Source: Clostridia bacterium (GTDB taxonomy: Bacteria; Bacillota; Clostridia; Oscillospirales; Acutalibacteraceae). Taken from it: a DNA stretch of 52,469 bases. The notes beneath the pieces were generated by a model. The model did no database searches. It had not been told where the DNA came from and saw only the letters and a program-made list of their open reading frames with translations. Below, piece after piece: positions 1 through 7,689 of this stretch (position 1 is its first letter; each line of letters opens with the position of its first letter). The DNA is taken from positions 1 through 52,469 of the forward strand of contig JAFRNP010000068.1 of NCBI GenBank assembly GCA_017430145.1, read 5' to 3'. Both the position numbers and the translations under genes were made by a program.

Positions 1-139
1 CGGATTGCGCAGTAGATTTTTTCGTCAGATTGTACAGATTTGACGCCGTCAACCTGGCGGTTGGCAAGGAAAATCTGTGCAGGATGACGGAATAAAGATC
101 AAGCAAGGCGTGCGCCGCGAATTGTGCGGTGTTGCCTTA
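1..139. repeat. MITE-like dispersed repeat, truncated by the window edge
   Basis: These bases match 28668-28806 with a single difference (position 16, a versus t). The shared unit ends in the terminal repeat GAATTGTGCGGTGTTGCCTTA. The left terminal repeat of this copy lies outside the window. The unit carries no transposase, so it is a non-autonomous element. Its inner edge interrupts the small reverse-strand gene at 99-251. Confidence 0.8.
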
Positions 140-251
140 ACCCCTGAATCTTATAATCGGGGAACAACTTGCGGAGCTGAGAGAACAGTTCAGCGTTCAG
201 CTTCGTTACCTGCGTAAACAGAATCTCATTATCGGCCAATCGTTCTTTCAT
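99..251 (-). pseudogene. Small hypothetical gene truncated by the MITE copy
   Basis: The reverse strand reads a 50-residue ORF beginning MKERLADNEILF. Its last 13 or so codons and its stop come from the repeat itself (the LRQHRTIRG stretch is the repeat's terminal inverted repeat translated). The true C-terminus is therefore lost. The start lies 2 nt after the stop of another reverse-strand reading frame (254 upward), a spacing typical of translational coupling, so this was probably the second gene of a small operon. I do not recognise the family. The residues look like a soluble helical protein. Confidence 0.45.
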
Positions 252-253
252 TG

Positions 254-405
254 TCAAAGTCCTTTCGTGTGCGCGTCGTAATTGCTGTGCGCGACGCGGC
301 GTTCCGTCTGTTCAACGATCCATTCATGGATCCCGGTATCGGCGGTTGAGAAAAATATCCCATCCTTTACGGGGAGCTTCAGGAACGCGTGGTACAGTTG
401 ATTGA
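254..405 (-). pseudogene. 3' fragment of a hypothetical gene (upstream partner of 99-251)
   Basis: The frame ends with a natural-looking stretch (IHEWIVEQTERRVAH, then SNYDAHTKGL and stop) placed 2 nt before the next start. Upstream of about 405 the same frame runs antisense into the forward gene at 402-1001 and becomes low-complexity Ser/Lys. The real gene therefore seems cut near there. Only a C-terminal remnant is supported, with no family assignment. Confidence 0.3.
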
Positions 406-1001
406 TCGTGCCGCCGGTGGACTTCCGTGAGCTGTCCGCCGATTTCCCGGAGCTGGTAGACGGGGACGGCAAAGGCTGGCTTTACCGTCACGCAAAAAAC
501 ATATTTCGTTTCATCCGAAATAATCCCGATCTTGTGAACAAGCAAACGCACGACAAGCTGTCGGGAATCTCCAAAGGTTTTACACGGCAGTGGAAAAAAC
601 GGGTGAAGCAATTTCAAGTCCCGTTGTTTTCTCTTAACGACAAAGGCGCGTGGACGCTGCGCTTTGACGGCATCCTCGCCGAAGCGCTGGAAGCCGGTCC
701 TCTGCGGACGGAAGAATACGTGTTACCGCAATCGGTATCCGATTTGCTTGACGACACCGATTATTATCGGATGCACAGAAAAGCAAAAGCTATTTCCAAA
801 AATGGAGGATATACACCGGCAGGAAAAAAGATCAGCGCTAAGAATTTATATAAAACATATTCAATAAAAGGCGCAAGAGGTAAAAAAGGAAACTTCTTAT
901 CATACGTAGAACGATGTGAGAAGGAGTTTCCCAATGAAAAAAGCATAAGCCAAATAAAGAAACGGCATATGCAAAAAATACATAAGGCAATATGCGAATA
1001 G
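402..1001 (+). CDS. Hypothetical protein, possibly 5'-truncated
   Basis: The 199-residue frame opens with TTG directly after an in-frame TGA and has no convincing ribosome binding site. The N-terminus may therefore be missing and the true gene broken around 330-400. The product is basic and soluble, with a Lys-rich C-terminal third (YRMHRKAKAISKNGG, later SQIKKRHMQKIHK) that would suit nucleic-acid binding. A hairpin plus T-run right after the stop (1008-1038) supports this as the 3' end of a real forward gene. Base composition drops at the 3' end. I do not recognise the family. Broken genes on both sides suggest former mobile or accessory DNA. Confidence 0.5.
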   Translation: MIVPPVDFRELSADFPELVDGDGKGWLYRHAKNIFRFIRNNPDLVNKQTHDKLSGISKGFTRQWKKRVKQFQVPLFSLNDKGAWTLRFDGILAEALEAGPLRTEEYVLPQSVSDLLDDTDYYRMHRKAKAISKNGGYTPAGKKISAKNLYKTYSIKGARGKKGNFLSYVERCEKEFPNEKSISQIKKRHMQKIHKAICE

Positions 1002-1007
1002 TTAAAA

Positions 1008-1038
1008 TGGGCAAGATTTTATTCTCGCCCACTTTTTT
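1008..1038 (+). terminator. Rho-independent terminator after the 402-1001 gene
   Basis: An imperfect 9-bp stem (TGGGCAAGA paired with TCTCGCCCA, one mismatch) is followed by CTTTTTTAT, starting 6 nt after the stop codon. Confidence 0.6.
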
Positions 1039-1069
1039 ATAGCTTACTAAACAAAAACTTGGCATTCTT

Positions 1070-2173
1070 TTATAACCTTAATTCATCCTGCTTGCGCTGT
1101 TTTGTGGCAAAGACGCCGTAGGTGACGCCGACGGCCGCGCCGCCGCCGAGCAGGAGGCCTGCGCTCCCATACAACCACCATGGGAGCGTCTTCTTTTGTT
1201 CTTCGACGGGTGCCGCTGCGATCTCCACTTTCTTTTCGATCACGGTGGAAACGTCCGCCGTTTTCGTGTATGTTTTGCCGTATTCGTCCTCATAGGTAAC
1301 GGTAATTCTTCCTTTGGTTTCGCCGAGCTGTTCCGATTCCGCGCGCAGATTGGCTGAAACGTTTTTGCTTTCGCCCGGTGCAAGCTCACCGCCGAAGGCA
1401 GTGCCGCCGCCGATCAGCCCTTTAATATCGAAATCCGCGCGGCAGTTGGAAAGCTGCGCCTTGCCGGTGTTCATCAGCGTCAGCGTCACGGTGACCGTAT
1501 CTCCCTCCACAATCTTTGCGGGCAGCTCAGCGCCGGAAAAACTTAGCTCGGCAGCCTGCCGCACGTCCACGTATAACGTATCGGAAGAAGAATAGGATTG
1601 AAACTCACCGTCCTCGTATTCGGCGGTCAGCGTCAGGCTGTGCCGCCCCACGGCGGCGCTGTGGCGGGCGGATAATACAACCTCAAGGATATAGGATTTG
1701 CCCGCGCCAAGCCCGCCGACGTAGCGGGTGTTCATGCCCTCCTGCGTCAGTTCGCCGCTGTCGTCTGTCAGCGTCAGTTTCAGGTTGGAGACCGCCCGTT
1801 TTTGGTTGGTGTTGGTCAGGACAACCGTCAGCTTTCCCTGCGCTCCCGGAGACAGGAAGCCGGTATCGAGACTGTAATCCGTCACCATCAGCCGCGGCGC
1901 GGAGCGGTCTGCCGTCGTCTCCGGCTGGGTGGGACGTTCCGTGGGAGGGTCCGTGTGATCCCGCTCTGCCAGCTCCTGACGCAGGCTGTCGATGACGTCA
2001 TAGAGATCGGACAGTGCCTCCGCCGTGGCGGGATCGTTGCCAACGGAATAAGATTGAGCCGGTTCCTGTTCCGCCACATTCCCGACGGGTTCATCGGGAG
2101 CTTCTTCCGCGAACGCTAAAATTGGAATTGTGAGAAGTACAAGTATCAACAAAAGAATAATCGTTTTTTTCAT
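1070..2173 (-). CDS. Secreted or surface CARDB/S-layer-type protein (COG1361-like) with C-terminal anchor
   Basis: The 367-residue product has a signal peptide (MKKTIILLLILVLL, then AFA-EE). An acidic, Thr/Pro-rich linker follows, then two or more beta-sandwich repeats of the CARDB/NEW3 kind (SPGAQGKLTVVLTNTNQ; EGDTVTVTLTLMNTGKAQ). A transmembrane helix (LPWWLYGSAGLLLGG) and a short basic tail end the protein. COG1361 proteins are known as S-layer-like surface modules often encoded beside ABC exporters. Here the gene lies downstream of a MacB-type permease on the same strand, suggesting an extracellular adaptor or cargo-handling partner. I took the ATG at 2173. A TTG at 2188 is possible and would lengthen the N-terminus by five residues. 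Neither start has a strong ribosome binding site. Confidence 0.72.
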   Translation of the reverse strand: MKKTIILLLILVLLTIPILAFAEEAPDEPVGNVAEQEPAQSYSVGNDPATAEALSDLYDVIDSLRQELAERDHTDPPTERPTQPETTADRSAPRLMVTDYSLDTGFLSPGAQGKLTVVLTNTNQKRAVSNLKLTLTDDSGELTQEGMNTRYVGGLGAGKSYILEVVLSARHSAAVGRHSLTLTAEYEDGEFQSYSSSDTLYVDVRQAAELSFSGAELPAKIVEGDTVTVTLTLMNTGKAQLSNCRADFDIKGLIGGGTAFGGELAPGESKNVSANLRAESEQLGETKGRITVTYEDEYGKTYTKTADVSTVIEKKVEIAAAPVEEQKKTLPWWLYGSAGLLLGGGAAVGVTYGVFATKQRKQDELRL

Positions 2174-2212
2174 GTTTTCATTCGTCAAATTGGGGTTTGC
2201 CGAGGGCCCGCA

Positions 2213-2314
2213 GCACGCAGCCTCAGCTGCGTTTTCCTTGCCAAAGCATCTTCACGTAGCACGGCTTGCGTCATTTATTCGGAACTGCGTTGCAACGCTG
2301 CTGAGGCAGCATGC
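2213..2314. repeat. Imperfect 18-bp inverted repeat spanning about 100 bp
   Basis: The intergenic gap between the permease and the COG1361-like gene holds an inverted repeat. Left arm 2213-2230 and right arm 2297-2314 match at 15 of 18 positions and flank about 66 bp of unrecognised sequence. It could be a small non-autonomous element or a long RNA hairpin that attenuates the downstream gene. No T-run follows, so it is not a simple terminator. Confidence 0.35.
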
Positions 2315-2343
2315 TACGATTTTAAATCGACAAATCCATATTT

Positions 2344-5034
2344 TCATAATTCCCGGATATTCTCCACAATGCTGTTTTTCATGTGCTTGCGGATCTGCAG
2401 GCGGAGGTTGACGGCGCAGACGGCGAACAGCGCCAAAACGCCGAGAGCGGTCTGCCAGATATGCAGCGGCTCAAAGACCGGCTTGGGGGTATGATGCCAT
2501 TGCAGCCAGTCGATCATCCCCGCGCCGAACCAGAACGTCAGGAACGCGGCGAAGCCGACGGCGGAACCGAAGCCGGTCATAAACAGCAGCTCCCGCACGT
2601 AGGAGCGCGTCAGGTCTGAGGCGTTGGCGCCCACGGCCCGCAGGGTGCCGATCTCCCGCTTGCCCTCCCGGATGCGGGCGGTGAGGGCGTTGTTGATCAT
2701 GCTGCCCGCGATGCTCAGCATCAGGATCACGATGGCGAGGATGGCAACGGTCGCCTGCCGCCGGTCGGCGCGTTCCTGATTGGCCCACGCGAAGGCGGAG
2801 TAGACGTAGGCGGGCACGCCGCTGACGATCCGGTCGATGACAGAGGTCATATATTCATCCGTTTCCTTCGTCACTTCGCCCGCCATGGTGACGGTCAGGT
2901 TCTTGTACTTAAAGCCGTCCGAGAGCAGGCGCAGGCCTTTGGTGGTGGTACAGAATCCGCAGAAGGAGGTGCTCTCATACGGGATGCCCCTGTTTTCCCG
3001 GCAGATCGCGCCGATTGTCACCGTGCGGTCCGTGCGGACGTAGTCGTCCGCCAGCTTTCCGTCGTCGGTGGAGCGGGACGTCACAGTGGTCAGCGTGACC
3101 ATATCGCCCGCGTGAACGCTGCGCTTCGCCGTCTCCAGCGGTTCTCCCCATGTTTGTGATAATCCGTCCTTCTGATAGACCTCGGCGCTGAAACCGTATT
3201 CGCCGTTATCCCGCAGCCAGAAGCACAATTCGTCCGGCGCGATCAGAATGATCTCCTCACCGCTGTTCAGCTTGTCCGTGTCGATCCTTCCCTCCAGCAC
3301 GTATTCTTCCTCAACCAGCTGATCCGGCTCCCGGCTTTTCACGGGAAGAGGAACCAGCGTACCGGTCAGCTTCAACCGATCCTGAAACGCCCGCCAGTCA
3401 GAAGAGGCCGCGCCGTCCAGCTTTTCCCGGTAATTCTGCGGGGTCAGCGTTTCCGTTTCCCGGTAATCGTCAAAAAAGAGGGTGTGCCACCAGCAATAAT
3501 TGGCGATGCGCCAGTAGTCGCTTTCCTTCGGGAACTGAGCCACGGTGTAGATTTCCGCCCGGCCGCGCACGCTGGCCACACCGGGACAGTTCAGCAGCGC
3601 CTGTTTGTCGTTTTCCGTGTAGCCGTATCCGCCGGTAAAATTCATATAGGGCGCGTACCTCTGATCGGAGGCAAGGCCGATAAAGTAATCGCTGTACTGC
3701 GGATTCATGCCGCTGGACTGATCCAGCAGGAAACAGAACGCCCATGAGGATAAGAATACCGTCACCGCCAGAATCAGCGCAGTCAGCGCCGTGCGCAGAC
3801 GGTAGAAGCGCAGGTTGCGGCCCGCCAGCAGCCGGGACGCGTCGAACCGCGTTTTGGAACGTATCTTCATCCGCTTCATTTTGCGCCCCAGCTCCGTGTT
3901 GCGGATGGCCTGCATGGGGCTGACCCGCGCGGCGGCTGTCAGGGGGATCAGGGACGCCAGCAACACGAAAACAAGGCTTGCCGCCACGCTGCCCAGCAGC
4001 ACCCACCAGGACGGCAGGAAGATGAAATCCTCCATAAAGCCGGCGATGATTTTCACCCCGAAATACGAGAGACACAGGCTCACCGGGGCGCAGATCAGCG
4101 CCAGCACCAGCGTTTCGCGTCCGTAGATCCCCACGATCTGCCGCTTTGTCGCGCCCACCGCCCGCAGCAGGCCGATCTGGTGCTTGCGCTCGTGCAGGTC
4201 CGCGTTAAAAGCATTGACGATACCAAGACCGGACGCCAGCATCAGCACGCCGGACAGGATGGAGGAATAGACCGTCTGTCCCCTCAGTTCTTCAAGCGTT
4301 CGCCACGCGGCGGATTCGTTCACGGACATCACCGCGGCGTTCAGCTTCAGATCATATTCCGGCGGCGTTCGGATATACGCCGTCAGCGCTTCCTTCCCAC
4401 CGAGCTCCACCGGCTCTTTGTCGCTTACCAGCAGCGCGGGCAGGTATTGGTTGCTGTCCGGATAGCCCAGCGTCAGGTTTTTCCGTTTGTCGCCGAGGAT
4501 CCCCGCCAGCGTATAGCGCTTTGTGACCGGCGTTTCAGCCCGTTCCCCCGGGCCATTTTGTACTAAAAGGTTCAGGGTGAGCGCGTCGCCGGGTTTGGCG
4601 TCGGCTAGGCCCATCCGCAGCAGCGCGTCCTGTTCCGCGGCGACCTCACCTTCTGCTTCCGGCCAGCGGCCTTCCAGAATCATGGGCTGGTAGTATTCCT
4701 TGGCGGTTTCATCCAGCCAGCCAACGGCCGCGCCTTCCTCTTGCTCCTCCGTATAGGCGAACCCCAGCATATGGGCGACGCCGTATTCCACGCCGGGGTT
4801 CTGCCCGACCAGCTGCCGGAAGTTTTCCTCTGTCAGATCAAAAGCGATTACGTCCGCCGTGCCGAAATCCCGTCGTCGTATTTCTTTTTGGGAGGAGGAC
4901 AGGCACGAGACGAAAAACAGCGTGCCGGAGGAAAACACCATGGCGAGGATGACGCCGACGATCAGCGCGGCGTATTGCTTTTTGCGCTTTCTGAGGCTTT
5001 GCAGCGCGAAGGTATTGACCGTCAGCCGTTTCAT
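2344..5034 (-). CDS. ABC transporter permease, MacB/FtsX type with two FtsX domains
   Basis: The 896-residue protein begins with a short basic leader and one membrane helix (QYAALIVGVILAMVFSSG). An extracytoplasmic MacB_PCD-like region follows, then a first FtsX three-helix block around residues 260-380 (LRAVGATKRQIVGIYGRE). A second helix near 415, another large extracellular domain and a C-terminal FtsX block with the matching motif (GTLRAVGANASDLTRSYVRE) complete it. This duplicated layout is that of peptide or lipoprotein exporters and antimicrobial-peptide detoxification permeases. It overlaps the ATPase gene by 4 nt (ATGA), so the two are translationally coupled. The operator and two-component genes upstream suggest induction by an envelope stress or a peptide; the substrate is unknown. 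Confidence 0.88.
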   Translation of the reverse strand: MKRLTVNTFALQSLRKRKKQYAALIVGVILAMVFSSGTLFFVSCLSSSQKEIRRRDFGTADVIAFDLTEENFRQLVGQNPGVEYGVAHMLGFAYTEEQEEGAAVGWLDETAKEYYQPMILEGRWPEAEGEVAAEQDALLRMGLADAKPGDALTLNLLVQNGPGERAETPVTKRYTLAGILGDKRKNLTLGYPDSNQYLPALLVSDKEPVELGGKEALTAYIRTPPEYDLKLNAAVMSVNESAAWRTLEELRGQTVYSSILSGVLMLASGLGIVNAFNADLHERKHQIGLLRAVGATKRQIVGIYGRETLVLALICAPVSLCLSYFGVKIIAGFMEDFIFLPSWWVLLGSVAASLVFVLLASLIPLTAAARVSPMQAIRNTELGRKMKRMKIRSKTRFDASRLLAGRNLRFYRLRTALTALILAVTVFLSSWAFCFLLDQSSGMNPQYSDYFIGLASDQRYAPYMNFTGGYGYTENDKQALLNCPGVASVRGRAEIYTVAQFPKESDYWRIANYCWWHTLFFDDYRETETLTPQNYREKLDGAASSDWRAFQDRLKLTGTLVPLPVKSREPDQLVEEEYVLEGRIDTDKLNSGEEIILIAPDELCFWLRDNGEYGFSAEVYQKDGLSQTWGEPLETAKRSVHAGDMVTLTTVTSRSTDDGKLADDYVRTDRTVTIGAICRENRGIPYESTSFCGFCTTTKGLRLLSDGFKYKNLTVTMAGEVTKETDEYMTSVIDRIVSGVPAYVYSAFAWANQERADRRQATVAILAIVILMLSIAGSMINNALTARIREGKREIGTLRAVGANASDLTRSYVRELLFMTGFGSAVGFAAFLTFWFGAGMIDWLQWHHTPKPVFEPLHIWQTALGVLALFAVCAVNLRLQIRKHMKNSIVENIREL

Positions 5035-5717
5035 TGCGCCGCCCCCTTGGTATCGCGGATGATCTTTCCGTCCGAAAGTGTGAGCACGCGCTGGGCCTGC
5101 TCTGCCACGCTGAGGTCGTGCGTGACGAGGATCAGCGTGATCCCAAATTCCGCACTGACGTATTTCAGCAGCGCCAGCACCTCCCGGCCGGACTTGCCGT
5201 CCAGATTGCCGGTGGGCTCGTCCGCGAACAAAATGGCGGGCTTGTTGGCAAGCGCCCTTGCGATGGCGATGCGCTGCTGCTGGCCGCCGCTCATGGCGGA
5301 GGGCAGGTGCCCGATGCGGTCGCCAATCCCAAGCACCTCGACCAGCTTATTCAGATACGCCTCATCCGGCTTCTTTTTATCCAGCATCACGGGCAGCAGG
5401 ATATTCTCCATGCCGGTGAGCTCCTGCACAAGATTATACGCCTGAAACACGAAGCCGAACCGCCGCCGGCGCAGGATGGAAAGCTGGTTGTCGTTGTACT
5501 TTTTGAGCGATTCCCCGTTGTAGGTCACCTCGCCGGAGGTGGGGTTTTCAAGGCTGCTCAAAACATGCAGCAACGTGGATTTGCCAGAGCCGCTGGGGCC
5601 GGTGATGGCGGTGAACTCCCCTTGCGCAAACGAGAGGTTCGCGTCGTCCACCGCCTTGATCACGTTTTCGCCGCTATAATATTCTTTTGTAAGTTCTTTG
5701 CATTCCAAAATTGTCAT
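5031..5717 (-). CDS. ABC transporter ATP-binding protein, MacB/LolD type
   Basis: The 228-residue ATPase has a complete nucleotide-binding domain: Walker A GPSGSGKSTLL near residue 40, Q-loop VFQAYNL, signature SGGQQQR, Walker B ILFADEPTGNLDG and switch His in VTHDLS. The GNLDG extension is typical of the MacB/LolD/BceA branch that powers FtsX-type permeases. It starts the exporter transcription unit, just downstream of the dyad operator at 5765-5804, and overlaps the permease start by 4 nt. It should sit on the inner face of the membrane and drive conformational work by the duplicated FtsX permease. Confidence 0.93.
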   Translation of the reverse strand: MTILECKELTKEYYSGENVIKAVDDANLSFAQGEFTAITGPSGSGKSTLLHVLSSLENPTSGEVTYNGESLKKYNDNQLSILRRRRFGFVFQAYNLVQELTGMENILLPVMLDKKKPDEAYLNKLVEVLGIGDRIGHLPSAMSGGQQQRIAIARALANKPAILFADEPTGNLDGKSGREVLALLKYVSAEFGITLILVTHDLSVAEQAQRVLTLSDGKIIRDTKGAAQ

Positions 5718-5764
5718 GGCAAACGTCCCCTTTTTTCGTTTTCAGGTTCATAATATACCTCCAA

Positions 5765-5804
5765 CCTTACGATAAGGTGAATTGAATCTTACAATTTCGT
5801 AAGG
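5765..5804 (-). promoter_or_regulatory. Tandem dyad operator in front of the ABC exporter genes
   Basis: Two related inverted repeats lie side by side: CCTTACGATAAGG (5765-5777) and CTTACAATTTCGTAAG (5788-5803). On the transcribed strand they are followed by TATATT, a plausible -10, about 30 nt before the ATPase start. Paired CTTAC/GTAAG half-sites about two turns apart fit an OmpR-family regulator, most simply the one encoded at 6740-7399. Confidence 0.65.
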
Positions 5805-5810
5805 TTAGGA

Positions 5811-5842
5811 CAAAAAACAACCGGGCGCGGCTGCGTCCGGTT
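5811..5842 (-). terminator. Terminator of the response regulator-kinase unit
   Basis: A 10-bp GC-rich stem (AACCGGGCGC with GCGTCCGGTT, one G-T pair, loop GGCT) at 5819-5842 is followed on the reverse strand by a T6 run. It separates the two-component genes from the exporter genes, so the latter depend on their own regulated promoter. Confidence 0.8.
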
Positions 5843-5846
5843 CGCG

Positions 5847-6743
5847 TTATATGTCTATTTTTCTATTGGCGTCGATTTTCGGGAAACACAGAGTCAACCG
5901 CAATCCTTTTTCGGCATTCTCTGCCGTGACCGTACCGTGGTGCTTTGATACAATTTCTTTGGTGATCGCAAGTCCAAGTCCGGTGCTTTCCGGCGAAGCG
6001 TTCTTTGCCTTGTAAAAGCGCTCGAACAAATGCGGCAACTCAGAAGCGGGCACGCCGCCGCCGTTATCTTCCAACGTCAGAATAACGCTTTCGTCGCTGT
6101 CCTGTATGACAGCTTGAATCCGTCCGTCTTCCGGCGTGTGCTCGCAGGCGTTTTTCACGATATTGGAAAGCGCCTCTCCCAGCCACGCGCGGTCGCAGCG
6201 AAGAACAGCAGCCCCGGACAGTTCAAAACACTTTTGCTGATACAGGGGACGGAACGCTGCAAACGTTTCTTCCGTCAGCGTATGCAGCGCGGCGTTTTCA
6301 AACGTGAAGTCGAAGCTGTCCGCCCGGATCTTCTGGAGCTTGAGCAGCTCGGCGACGAGGCGGTCCGTCTTTTCGATCAGGCGCAGCTCCTTTTCGGCGT
6401 TCGGGTTCCCGTTCTGCGCGTCCAGTTCGCAGTAAAGGCGCAGCCCTGCCAGCGGCGTTTTGAGTTGGTGCGAGACGTCCGCTGCGAACGCCGCGTTTTT
6501 GCGGTCAACATCCTTTGCCCGCTGTTTTTCCAATTCCAGCCGGGCGATCAGATCCGCAAGCTCATTCTGCAATAACGCTATGTCGCCCTCTCGTAAACTG
6601 TACGGCAACTGCGCACCTTGTTTCAGATATGCGTCAAGCGCGGACCGCAGCGCGGCGGTTCTTCTCCTGTGCAGGAGCAGCAGCACACCCAGAACGACAA
6701 TGACTACGCCCATCAAAACGATGGCGATCCAATACCACTTCAT
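5847..6743 (-). CDS. Sensor histidine kinase, one membrane helix, short input region
   Basis: The 298-residue kinase has one N-terminal helix (residues about 4-24, IAIVLMGVVIVVLGVLLLL) and a short linker. The HisKA motif is AADVSHQLKTPL (phospho-acceptor His) and the HATPase_c boxes are NIVKNACEHT (N), LEDNGGGVP (G1) and TGLGLAITKEI (G2). With almost no extracellular part it resembles intramembrane-sensing kinases paired with BceAB/MacB-like exporters, where the transporter itself senses the peptide. The ATG at 6743 overlaps the regulator stop by 4 nt. A longer frame upstream exists but runs through the regulator gene and is rejected. Confidence 0.88.
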   Translation of the reverse strand: MKWYWIAIVLMGVVIVVLGVLLLLHRRRTAALRSALDAYLKQGAQLPYSLREGDIALLQNELADLIARLELEKQRAKDVDRKNAAFAADVSHQLKTPLAGLRLYCELDAQNGNPNAEKELRLIEKTDRLVAELLKLQKIRADSFDFTFENAALHTLTEETFAAFRPLYQQKCFELSGAAVLRCDRAWLGEALSNIVKNACEHTPEDGRIQAVIQDSDESVILTLEDNGGGVPASELPHLFERFYKAKNASPESTGLGLAITKEIVSKHHGTVTAENAEKGLRLTLCFPKIDANRKIDI

Positions 6744-7399
6744 TTTTCCGTGTACCTGTACCCGACACCGCGCACGGTTTCGATCCGATCCTTTCCGATT
6801 TTTTCCCGCAGGCGGCTGACGTGGACGGAGAGCGTGTTGTCGTCGATATAGTCGCCGTCGATATCCCAAATCTTTTCCAGCAGTGCGCCGCGCGGTACGA
6901 TGACGCCCGCGTTTTTGACGAGAACGGATAAGAGCTGGAATTCCGTCGGCGTCAGAAGAATTTCTTCGCCGTCTATATCTGCCGTCAGCTTTTCGATGTT
7001 CAGGAAAGAGGGCTTTTTCTCCGCGGCGCGCCCCGCCCGACGCAGCAGCGCGCGGATGCGGGAGGTGAGCTCCCGCAGCTTGAAGGGCTTGGTCACGTAA
7101 TCGTCCCCGCCGCAGTCGAGTCCTCTTACAATCTGAAGCTCATCGTCGCAGGCAGTCAGGAACAGGATCGGCGAGGAAAACCCGTTTGCCCGCAATTCGG
7201 CACAGAAATTAAAGCCCGTACCGTCCGGCAGCATCACATCCAACAGGATCAGAGAAAAATCGGTCTCGATCAGCAGCGTCCGGGCGGATTGTAAAGAATC
7301 CGCCGCCGCGGGCAGATAACCCTCCCGTTCCAGCAATTCCATCAGACCGTCGCGCAGAAACGCGTCATCCTCCACGATCAGTATTTTGTCCCGCTGCAT
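6740..7399 (-). CDS. OmpR/PhoB-family response regulator
   Basis: The 219-residue protein has a receiver domain (ILIVEDD acidic pocket, phospho-acceptor Asp in LILLDVMLP, Thr in FLTACDD, Lys in VTKPF). A winged-helix Trans_reg_C domain follows (LTPTEFQLLSVLVKNAG; SVHVSRLREKI; VRGVGYRY). The start at 7399 is chosen for its AGGAGG eight bases upstream; an upstream in-frame ATG at 7465 lacks one. It is coupled to the kinase gene. The likely target is the tandem dyad at 5765-5804, controlling the adjacent exporter and surface protein. Confidence 0.92.
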   Translation of the reverse strand: MQRDKILIVEDDAFLRDGLMELLEREGYLPAAADSLQSARTLLIETDFSLILLDVMLPDGTGFNFCAELRANGFSSPILFLTACDDELQIVRGLDCGGDDYVTKPFKLRELTSRIRALLRRAGRAAEKKPSFLNIEKLTADIDGEEILLTPTEFQLLSVLVKNAGVIVPRGALLEKIWDIDGDYIDDNTLSVHVSRLREKIGKDRIETVRGVGYRYTEK

Positions 7400-7597
7400 A
7401 CCGTTGTCCTCCTGTTTTGACGTATTTTTATCATAGCGTATTTTTGCTGTTTTTGCAAGTATCATAAGAGTGAATGTTTTATCATTTCAGTTTATAAAAA
7501 ACTGCCCGGTTCCAACAAAGAATCCTTCTGCATAAACCATGGAATAGATGGATAACACTGGAGAAACATTAAGAATGTTAGACAAAGTTAAAAACCC

Positions 7598-7626
7598 TTG
7601 ACTTTTTTCAAATAAAGTGCTAATAA
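7598..7626 (+). promoter_or_regulatory. Sigma-A type promoter for the AAA ATPase gene
   Basis: TTGACT at 7598-7603, a 17-bp spacer and TAATAA at 7621-7626 lie in markedly A+T-rich DNA about 64 bp before the ATG. The rest of the 7466-7689 gap shows nothing else I can support. Confidence 0.65.
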
Positions 7627-7689
7627 TAATATTGAAACAGATTTCAATGAATTATGTTTCGACATTATTGATATTAAGGGATTGATTTC

